Shown: piece by piece, positions 1-4,603 of the stretch | Layout of the letters: every line of letters begins with the position of its first letter | Position numbering within the stretch: the stretch's first letter is position 1 | Assembly: GCA_902462495.1 (NCBI GenBank) | Contig: CABQCC010000044.1 | Span: forward strand, 1 to 13,062 | DNA from: an uncultured Eubacterium sp. | GTDB lineage: Bacteria; Bacillota; Clostridia; Oscillospirales; Acutalibacteraceae | DNA length: 13,062 nt | Direction of reading: 5' to 3' | Program-made: the position numbers and the translations under genes | The notes under the pieces: generated by a model | Told to the model about the DNA's origin: nothing | The model's input: only the letters and a program-made list of their open reading frames with translations | The model's database searches: none

Positions 1-30
1 GTATATATATAATAACAGATTATACATAAA

Positions 31-558
31 TTAACAAGAGGTTTTTATAATTAAAAACAAATCATATATTTTTCTTGCCAAAAACGACAATTTACTTTGC
101 TTAAAACTTATTACAGATTTTTTGGCGACCGACGGATTTTCAAATGTTGTGATAAAATTCGGAGTTTGCGAAACCATATGTACCGCATCGAGCAAACGGT
201 TAAGTCCTCTTACGGATTTTGTGGCAAACACCACGGGACATTCGAGCGCATAAGAAAGTCGAGCTTTGTCGATTACGATTCCCATTCGTCTTGCTTTTTT
301 AACATCGGTCAGATACAAAACACATTTTTGAAAATCGACCAAGTCAACAAGAGTTTCAAAACAGCAAAAAACATCCACGGCTGAAAAAACAACAACCCTC
401 ACATTTGCATCATCCGGCGCTTCAACACGATATAGGGACGATTTGTAATAAAATCTATCCCCTGTTCTTTTTCGGGAAAGCGGACAAGTTAATTCGTGCA
501 CAAGGCTCTCACATTCGCCGACAAAGCCGACTGTACTTATTGATTTGATTTTAAGCAT
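31..558 (-). CDS. FeoB-like degenerate G-domain protein downstream of spoVAE
   Basis: This is a 175-residue protein of unknown function. Residues about 80-126 read like the second half of the FeoB GTPase domain. There is a strand and 'LTDVKKARRMGIVID' (FeoB: NMMDEAxxxGIxID), then 'CPVVFATKSVRG', then 'LLDAV' (FeoB: VPVVPTSAxxGxG...LLDAI). The N-terminus 'STVGFVG...SLVHELT' lines up with FeoB's first strand and helix, but the P-loop NxxxGKT is missing. The G4 Asn is replaced and no DxPG is visible, so GTP binding is doubtful. There are no long membrane segments, so the FeoB transporter part is absent. The ATG start at 558 is chosen over two in-frame GTGs just upstream because those GTGs lie within the GGTGA ribosome binding site, 5 nt before the ATG. 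It starts 23 nt after the spoVAE stop, which suggests co-transcription and perhaps a sporulation role (inference). The C-terminal ~45 residues are basic and unrecognised. The gene is surely coding; the family link is moderately supported. Confidence 0.6.
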   Translation of the reverse strand: MLKIKSISTVGFVGECESLVHELTCPLSRKRTGDRFYYKSSLYRVEAPDDANVRVVVFSAVDVFCCFETLVDLVDFQKCVLYLTDVKKARRMGIVIDKARLSYALECPVVFATKSVRGLNRLLDAVHMVSQTPNFITTFENPSVAKKSVISFKQSKLSFLARKIYDLFLIIKTSC

Positions 559-581
559 AAATATCACCACAGGATATACTA

Positions 582-935
582 TTACTTATCCTTTGGTTTT
601 GTTACAAAGCTGACAACGAGTGCCGACAAAAGTGCAACCGTTATACCGCCTGCCGAGGCACACAACGGACCTGTCACAACGCCCAAAAAGCCTTTTTCTC
701 TGATTGCTTCTCTTGTACCGCTTGCAAGAGCAGAGCCAAAGCCTGTGAGCGGAAGCGTTGCACCTGCGCCCGCAAAATCAATCAATTTGTCATAAATCCC
801 GATTCCGCCGAGCAGAACCCCCAAGCACACGAACGAAACAAGGATTTTTGCGGGAGTGAGTTTTGTTAAATCAATCAGAAGCTGACCGACAACGCATATT
901 AATCCGCCGACTACAAACGCTTTTAAAAACAACAT
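582..935 (-). CDS. spoVAE: Stage V sporulation protein AE (SpoVAE/SpoVAEB)
   Basis: This is a small membrane protein of the SpoVA complex, which moves Ca-dipicolinic acid into the developing spore and out during germination, in the inner spore membrane. The 117 residues match the family length. Hydrophobic segments lie at about 3-22, 31-47 and 88-111. The hallmark block 'GIGIYDKLIDFAGAG...LPLTGFGSA' is at 45-70, and the same signature (GIGxxDK..AGAG..PxTGF) occurs in SpoVAC of this window, as expected for paralogues. The ATG is preceded by AGGTGA at 6 nt, but that site lies in the 3' arm of a hairpin (942-973). Upstream is an ABC ATPase gene and downstream a FeoB-like gene; spoVAD is not adjacent, which is unusual. 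No clear sporulation promoter was found in the 56-nt gap before it. Confidence 0.93.
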   Translation of the reverse strand: MLFLKAFVVGGLICVVGQLLIDLTKLTPAKILVSFVCLGVLLGGIGIYDKLIDFAGAGATLPLTGFGSALASGTREAIREKGFLGVVTGPLCASAGGITVALLSALVVSFVTKPKDK

Positions 936-973
936 AAAAAATCACCTAAATCTATCTTAACCGATTTAGGTGA
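936..973 (-). terminator. Hairpin with U-run overlapping the spoVAE ribosome binding site
   Basis: Read on the minus strand, TCACCTAAATC (973-963) and GATTTAGGTGA (952-942) form a perfect 11-bp stem with a 10-nt loop. Six T (941-936) follow, and then the spoVAE ATG. The shape fits a rho-independent terminator for the upstream ABC ATPase gene. The 3' arm also contains AGGTGA, the spoVAE Shine-Dalgarno, so any read-through RNA would have that site paired. The stem is only about a third GC, so termination may be partial. A dual terminator and translation-blocking role is inference. Confidence 0.6.
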
Positions 974-991
974 CTTTATTACAATATTGAT

Positions 992-1741
992 TTAGCCGAG
1001 GTCAATAGGATTTGCATTGTCGTACTTCGCTTTTCTGCCGTACTTTTCTTCAAATCCCGGATTGATATAGTCCTCAACGATTCTGCCGTCACGAACACGA
1101 ACAACTCGTTCTGCCTCCATAGCAATCTCATTATCGTGAGTGATAACGATAACGGTTCTGCCCTCGTCCTTGAGTTGGTGCAAAATCTTCATTACATCCT
1201 TTGTTGAACGAGTGTCGAGGTTACCGGTCGGCTCATCGGCAAGAATAACAGGAGGTGCAGCGGCAATTGCACGAGCAACCGCAACTCTCTGTTGCTGACC
1301 GCCTGACAAAGCCTTTGGCAAGTGGTCCATACGAGAGCCAAGGCCAACCTTTTCAAGTGCGGCGATAGAAATCTTCCTGCGTTCGTCCTTTTTCATACCT
1401 CTATAAACAAGAGGAAGTTCGACATTTTCAAGTGCAGTAAGTGACGGAATAAGGTTGAAACCCTGGAAAATAAAGCCGATTTCCTCATTACGAATAACCG
1501 ACATTTCGTCATCTGTAAGGTCGTCAACAAGCTTACCGTTGATATAATATTCGCCCTCTGTCGGAGTGTCGAGCAAGCCAATCATATTCATAAAGGTAGA
1601 TTTACCCGAACCCGACTGACCGATAATTGCAACAAATTCGCCACGGTCAATAGTAAGGCTGACGCCGTCAAGTGCGTTAACCTGGTTTTCACCCGGATTA
1701 TAAATCTTATATACATTTCTTACATCAACAAGATGTTCCAT
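992..1741 (-). CDS. ABC transporter ATP-binding protein, MacB/LolD (FtsE-like) type
   Basis: This is a cytoplasmic ATPase subunit of a MacB/LolD/BceA-class ABC system, which normally works with an FtsX-like permease to export peptides or antibiotics or to move lipoproteins. All motifs are intact: Walker A GQSGSGKST (41-49), Q-loop Q93, signature LSGGQQQR (145-152), Walker B VILADEP (165-171), D-loop 'NLD' (174-176) and switch His202. The family hallmark 'ADEPTGNLD' is present. At 249 residues it is slightly longer than the usual ~225-235, with a charged C-terminal tail after 'GRIVEDY'. A strong site AAAGGAG lies 7 nt before the ATG, and a sigma-A promoter is 32 nt further upstream. No permease gene flanks it: spoVAC is divergent on one side and spoVAE is downstream. 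The substrate therefore cannot be told, and the partner must be encoded elsewhere. Confidence 0.92.
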   Translation of the reverse strand: MEHLVDVRNVYKIYNPGENQVNALDGVSLTIDRGEFVAIIGQSGSGKSTFMNMIGLLDTPTEGEYYINGKLVDDLTDDEMSVIRNEEIGFIFQGFNLIPSLTALENVELPLVYRGMKKDERRKISIAALEKVGLGSRMDHLPKALSGGQQQRVAVARAIAAAPPVILADEPTGNLDTRSTKDVMKILHQLKDEGRTVIVITHDNEIAMEAERVVRVRDGRIVEDYINPGFEEKYGRKAKYDNANPIDLG

Positions 1742-1762
1742 AAAGCGACTCCTTTACGATTA

Positions 1763-1779
1763 GTATAATCGAATTATAC
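1763..1779. repeat. Inverted repeat over the -10 region of the ABC ATPase promoter (possible operator)
   Basis: GTATAAT (1763-1769) and ATTATAC (1773-1779) are perfect 7-bp arms separated by CGA. The repeat covers the -10 box and the expected transcription start of the sigma-A promoter, a usual position for a repressor site. AT-rich promoter DNA can give such symmetry by chance, so the operator role is a guess. Confidence 0.35.
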
Positions 1780-1801
1780 AATTATTAATATACAAAGTCA
1801 A
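1773..1801 (-). promoter_or_regulatory. Sigma-A promoter of the ABC ATPase gene
   Basis: On the minus strand the -35 is TTGACT (1801-1796), followed by a 17-bp spacer and -10 TATAAT (1778-1773). This differs by one base from the full vegetative consensus. It lies in the divergent gap and points toward the ATPase gene, whose start is 31 nt beyond the -10. The match implies strong vegetative expression unless it is repressed. Confidence 0.8.
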
Positions 1802-1812
1802 CAATACTTTGC

Positions 1813-1841
1813 GAATATTCACACAGCATTTACAAATGCTA
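1813..1841 (+). promoter_or_regulatory. Sigma-G/sigma-F-like forespore promoter of spoVAC
   Basis: GAATA (1813-1817) matches the forespore -35 consensus GMATA. After 17 bp, AATGCTA (1835-1841) matches the -10 CATNNTA at six of seven positions. The expected start is near 1848, leaving a leader of about 23 nt that carries GAGGTG (1860-1865) 5 nt before the spoVAC ATG. Sigma-G control is the known rule for spoVA operons. No sigma-A promoter for spoVAC was seen in the same gap. Confidence 0.5.
1825..1840. repeat. Inverted repeat overlapping the spoVAC -10 region
   Basis: AGCATTT (1825-1831) and AAATGCT (1834-1840) form perfect 7-bp arms around an AC spacer, covering the proposed sigma-G -10 box. 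It could bind a dimeric regulator, such as a SpoVT-type factor that modulates sigma-G genes, but no protein can be named from the sequence. Confidence 0.35.
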
Positions 1842-1870
1842 TATACATAAACAAAAAATGAGGTGTTACC

Positions 1871-2314
1871 ATGAGCATATCAAACAGCGATTATTCAAAA
1901 ATGACAGACAAAGCAAGTCCGAATTCCCCTGTTGTGCAAAACTGCATAAGAGCATTTTTGTTCGGCGGAGGAATTTGCCTATTCGCTCAAGTGCTCAACA
2001 CACTATATGAGAAAATCGGATTAAATACAGACGAAGTTAAACTTGCAACTCCGTCAACCGTCATAATAATAACGGCAATTCTGACAGGAATAGGCGTGTT
2101 TGACAAAATCGCACGCTATGCCGGAGCAGGAACAATTGTGCCGATTACGGGTTTTGCAAATTCCGTTGTGTCACCTGCACTTGAATTCAGGCACGAGGGG
2201 TATATACTCGGCACGGCGGCACAGATGTTTTCCATCGCCGGACCCGTGATTGTTTACGGCACGGCATCGTCATTTTTATACGGCTTGATAATTTACATTT
2301 TCAAGCTATATTAA
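1871..2314 (+). CDS. spoVAC: Stage V sporulation protein AC (SpoVAC)
   Basis: SpoVAC is the mechanosensitive-channel-like membrane subunit of the SpoVA complex, which handles Ca-dipicolinic acid in spore formation and germination at the inner spore membrane. The 147 residues match the family (~150). A soluble N-terminus with 'NSPVVQNCIRAFLFGGGICLFAQ' character is followed by hydrophobic segments at about 26-46, 62-77, 86-103 and 114-145. The signature 'GIGVFDKIARYAGAG...VPITGF' is at 73-95 and is shared with SpoVAE of this window. The ATG at 1871 is supported by GAGGTG 5 nt upstream. In most clostridia spoVAD and spoVAE follow directly. Here the gene stands alone: its stop codon interlocks with that of a convergent GH43 gene, and spoVAE lies on the other strand beyond the divergent ATPase gene. 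Confidence 0.94.
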   Translation: MSISNSDYSKMTDKASPNSPVVQNCIRAFLFGGGICLFAQVLNTLYEKIGLNTDEVKLATPSTVIIITAILTGIGVFDKIARYAGAGTIVPITGFANSVVSPALEFRHEGYILGTAAQMFSIAGPVIVYGTASSFLYGLIIYIFKLY

Positions 2315-3258
2315 ATATGGTCTTTGTATTGCTCAGCGGTTATGATGCCGTCATTTACATTCAGCTTGCAAATTCGTGCATTGCGTGCGTCAAAAGCATC
2401 TGCTCCCAAGCCGTCATCATAATCCCTTGCGTGATAAATTGCATACCATTGACCGTTTTCTTTAATCATAGAATGATGACCCGTACCCTCCTCAAAATCG
2501 TTTGCTTTCATCACAGGACAATAGGTGTGGTCATCGGGATATTTTTCGAATTTAATTTTGCGAAGGTCGGTTTCGTCTGTTTTAGCTCTTGCGTAGCCGA
2601 TATAATAGGTCGGCTGTTCGAAGCAGTTGCCGGAATACATAACATACTGCCAATCGCCCTCTTTGAAATAGAACGCACCCTCAATAGTATGCCAATGCTG
2701 ACCTTTTTTATATCTGTCACGGCAATAAATATCCTCATCAAGAGTCGGTACAACAACAGGCACAGGATTGCCCTCAACTGTGAACGGGTCAAGGAGTTTG
2801 TCAACCGCAATATATGTGCCGATTCGGTCGCCCTCAAAGGTGTTTGTTGAATAAAAAATCCAAAGTCCCGCCTCATTTTGAACAACATGGGAATCAATAG
2901 AAAACGGCTCTATAAGTTGCTTTACAACCTTAAACGGACCGAGCGGATTGTCGGCAACCGAAACATGCATAGCACCTCTGTGACCGCCCTTGTCGGGTGT
3001 ATATCCCTCAATTTCAAAAGAATTGTACATATAAAATTTGCCGTCAAGTTCTATAACACTCGGTGCCCACCACGAATCGTGCTTGCCGTCTGTGAGAACC
3101 ATTCCCTCAAACTTCCAACCCTTTGTCAACTCATCCGATGAATAGGCATAAATTCCCTTATGCCCCGTGGTATAAATATAGTATCTACCGCCCGATTTCA
3201 AAATAAACGGGTCTGCCTGACCGATATAATTATCTCTGTCAACTTCTAATAAGTGCAT
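2311..3258 (-). CDS. Glycoside hydrolase family 43 protein (intracellular arabinosidase/xylosidase-like)
   Basis: This is a five-bladed beta-propeller glycosidase of family GH43, whose members remove arabinose, xylose or galactose units from plant polysaccharide fragments with inversion. The expected triad is visible: base Asp16 in 'GQADPF', modulator Asp122 in 'SIDSHVV', and acid Glu193 in 'TIEGAFY'. Repeated blade elements such as 'GGRYYIYTT', 'DGKFYMYNS', 'GLWIFYST' and 'GDWQYVMYSG' are typical. At 315 residues it is a single catalytic domain with no signal peptide and no carbohydrate-binding module, so it should act in the cytoplasm on imported oligosaccharides. Exact specificity cannot be read. 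It begins 11 nt after a CdiI-like gene, with an AGAAGG ribosome binding site, and shares that gene's promoter. Its stop interlocks with the spoVAC stop (TTAA, 2311-2314). Confidence 0.9.
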   Translation of the reverse strand: MHLLEVDRDNYIGQADPFILKSGGRYYIYTTGHKGIYAYSSDELTKGWKFEGMVLTDGKHDSWWAPSVIELDGKFYMYNSFEIEGYTPDKGGHRGAMHVSVADNPLGPFKVVKQLIEPFSIDSHVVQNEAGLWIFYSTNTFEGDRIGTYIAVDKLLDPFTVEGNPVPVVVPTLDEDIYCRDRYKKGQHWHTIEGAFYFKEGDWQYVMYSGNCFEQPTYYIGYARAKTDETDLRKIKFEKYPDDHTYCPVMKANDFEEGTGHHSMIKENGQWYAIYHARDYDDGLGADAFDARNARICKLNVNDGIITAEQYKDHI

Positions 3259-3269
3259 AATTTTACCTT

Positions 3270-3770
3270 CTAATTTTTATTATTCTTTTCAGCCTCAAGT
3301 TCTGCCTTTTCTTTATAGAACATATTAGCCTTGAGATAAATTTCAATAAATCCACGGATAACTTCTGCCATTTCTCCCTCTCTGTAATTAGGAAGAAGAA
3401 TATGCTCGTCATCATCAATGGCAAGCGGACCTCTTTCAAAATCGTTGAAAGTCGGCATAAGCGAATAATTTGTCTTTGTCTTTACGATTGAAATCATAGT
3501 GAAATCTTTGGTAGCGTTTGCAAAGCCTTTTTTCTTTGTGTAGCGTTCGATAGTTGAAGTGTCAACGCTGTCGTTATGCTTTTTTGTATAGCAAGCATTG
3601 ATTACCTTTTCAATATAATTTTCAAGTGCCTTATCGGTATAAGGTGCTTTGAGAAGCAAAACAGTATCAATATCGGCAATTCCGTACTTGTCACTTTCGC
3701 CGCAAGGGATACCGATTAAGTTTTCGTTTTCGTCAACATAGACCGAAATTGTGTAAAACTCTCTGTCCAT
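3270..3770 (-). CDS. Hypothetical protein, possibly CdiI-like (DUF1436-type) immunity protein
   Basis: This is a 166-residue soluble protein with no signal peptide or membrane segment. I do not recognise it with certainty. The second half, about 78-145, has the layout I associate with DUF1436/CdiI_2 immunity proteins: a 'YTKKKGF' helix start, strands around 'FTMISIVKT', then 'NYSLMPT' (family: gy.l.P), an acidic loop, 'HILLP', and an 'EMAEVIRGFIEIYLKA' helix (family: deelGeail.af). In that family the protein neutralises a contact-dependent toxin. No toxin gene is adjacent, so it would be an orphan. The tail from ~150 is Lys/Glu/Asn-rich. The start is supported by GGAGG 6 nt upstream, and a sigma-A promoter precedes it. 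It is co-transcribed with the GH43 gene, which argues for alternative functions. Coding status is secure and function is tentative. Confidence 0.6.
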   Translation of the reverse strand: MDREFYTISVYVDENENLIGIPCGESDKYGIADIDTVLLLKAPYTDKALENYIEKVINACYTKKHNDSVDTSTIERYTKKKGFANATKDFTMISIVKTKTNYSLMPTFNDFERGPLAIDDDEHILLPNYREGEMAEVIRGFIEIYLKANMFYKEKAELEAEKNNKN

Positions 3771-3803
3771 AACAAACCTCCGAATAGATCAGTATAATAT
3801 AAA

Positions 3804-3832
3804 ATTATATAATATATAATTGAAAATTTCAA
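3804..3832 (-). promoter_or_regulatory. Sigma-A promoter of the CdiI-like/GH43 unit
   Basis: On the minus strand TTGAAA (3832-3827), a 17-bp spacer and TATAAT (3809-3804) form a near-consensus promoter, 33 nt before the ATG at 3770. Its -35 box is one base away from the -35 box of the opposite promoter. Together they make the 13-bp palindrome at 3820-3832. Confidence 0.75.
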
Positions 3833-3848
3833 CAATAAATGATAATAT
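3820..3848 (+). promoter_or_regulatory. Sigma-A promoter of the short-chain dehydrogenase gene
   Basis: TTGAAA (3820-3825), a 17-bp spacer and TAATAT (3843-3848) with an extended -10 TG at 3840-3841 point to the dehydrogenase start at 3869. The -10 matches consensus at four of six positions, so it is weaker than the opposing promoter unless the TG element compensates. The surrounding DNA is very AT-rich, so the exact boxes are uncertain. Confidence 0.55.
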
Positions 3849-3868
3849 AATAAAAAGCAGGTGACGAT

Positions 3869-4537
3869 ATGAAAAAAGCATTAATAACAGGCGGTGCGAC
3901 CGGAATCGGCAAAGCGACCGCAATTTTGTTGCAACAAAACGGATACGATGTGTACATCACATACAACCAAACACAGCCGGACTATGAAGTGAACGCAATA
4001 AAGTGCAATCTTGAAAATATTGACGAAATCGAAAGTGCCGTTGATACAATCGGCAGAGTTGACCTACTTGTGAACAACGCAGGAGTGTCTATCATAAAAA
4101 TGATAAACGACATCACAGCCGAGGACTACGAAAAAATGACTGCCGTGAACGAAAGGGCGGTGTATTTTGCAAGCAAGTTTTCTGCACTTAAAATGATAAG
4201 AGAACAAAGCGGTGCGATAATCAACATCAGTTCAATGTGGGGACAGGTCGGTGCTTCGTGCGAAACCCTGTATTCAATGACAAAGGCAGGAATTATCGGA
4301 CTGACAAAGGCACTTGCAAAGGAACTTGCACCGAGCAACATAACCGTGAATTGCATTGCACCGGGAATAATCGACACAAGAATGAACAATATGTTTGACG
4401 CAGAGGAACTAAAAGAAGAAGTGCCTCTCGGCAGGCTCGGAACGCCCGATGAAATCGCACGAGCTGTGCTGTTTCTTGCAGAAAATCCGTACATCACGGG
4501 TCAGATTTTAGGCGTCAACGGCGGAGCTATAATATAA
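3869..4537 (+). CDS. FabG-like short-chain dehydrogenase/reductase
   Basis: This is a classical SDR oxidoreductase with a Rossmann fold that uses NAD(P)H to reduce a keto group or oxidise a hydroxyl. The cofactor motif TGGATGIG is at 7-14 and NNAG at 69-72. The catalytic tetrad is visible as Asn94, Ser122 in 'NISSMWG', and Tyr135/Lys139 in 'YSMTK'. The C-terminal 'ITGQILGVNGG' is typical of FabG-like enzymes. At 222 residues it is shorter than FabG (~245), mostly through a short segment after the second strand. Cofactor preference is not clear, and the substrate may be 3-oxoacyl-ACP or a sugar or secondary alcohol. It stands alone, with no fab genes near. An AGGTGA-like ribosome binding site precedes the ATG, and a strong terminator (4565-4598) follows. 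It is divergent from the CdiI-like/GH43 unit. Confidence 0.9.
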   Translation: MKKALITGGATGIGKATAILLQQNGYDVYITYNQTQPDYEVNAIKCNLENIDEIESAVDTIGRVDLLVNNAGVSIIKMINDITAEDYEKMTAVNERAVYFASKFSALKMIREQSGAIINISSMWGQVGASCETLYSMTKAGIIGLTKALAKELAPSNITVNCIAPGIIDTRMNNMFDAEELKEEVPLGRLGTPDEIARAVLFLAENPYITGQILGVNGGAII

Positions 4538-4564
4538 CAACTTATAACATATATAATACAAAAC

Positions 4565-4598
4565 AAACCGCAAGGAGCATTGAACTCTTTGCGGTTTT
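4565..4598. terminator. Bidirectional intrinsic terminator between the SDR gene and lacZ
   Basis: Positions 4565-4577 pair with 4585-4597 in a 13-bp stem containing one G-T wobble and the core ACCGCAA/TTGCGGT, with a 7-nt loop. A T-rich stretch follows on the plus strand (TTTTGCTGTTT). On the minus strand the same stem is followed by TTTGTTTTG. It can therefore end both the dehydrogenase transcript and the long operon whose last gene stops at 4604. Confidence 0.85.
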
Positions 4599-4603
4599 GC
4601 TGT

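Noticed and set aside
1..30. Possible terminator after the FeoB-like gene
   Set aside because: Only a short AT-rich stretch is present, without a GC-containing stem; the true 3' end may lie outside the window.
97..384. 95-codon open frame on the plus strand
   Set aside because: It lies antisense to the FeoB-like gene, has no ribosome binding site or recognisable motif, and its composition is that of a reversed gene.
558..570. GTG start codons extending the FeoB-like protein by up to four residues
   Set aside because: The GTGs form part of the GGTGA ribosome binding site for the ATG at 558.
2317..2850. 177-codon plus-strand frame just after spoVAC that might have been a spoVAD remnant
   Set aside because: It shows no SpoVAD (thiolase-like) sequence and is antisense to an intact GH43 gene with all catalytic residues.
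3791..3850. AT-rich stretch as a possible replication or attachment site
   Set aside because: It is explained by two divergent promoters; no DnaA-box cluster, integrase gene or direct-repeat boundary was seen.
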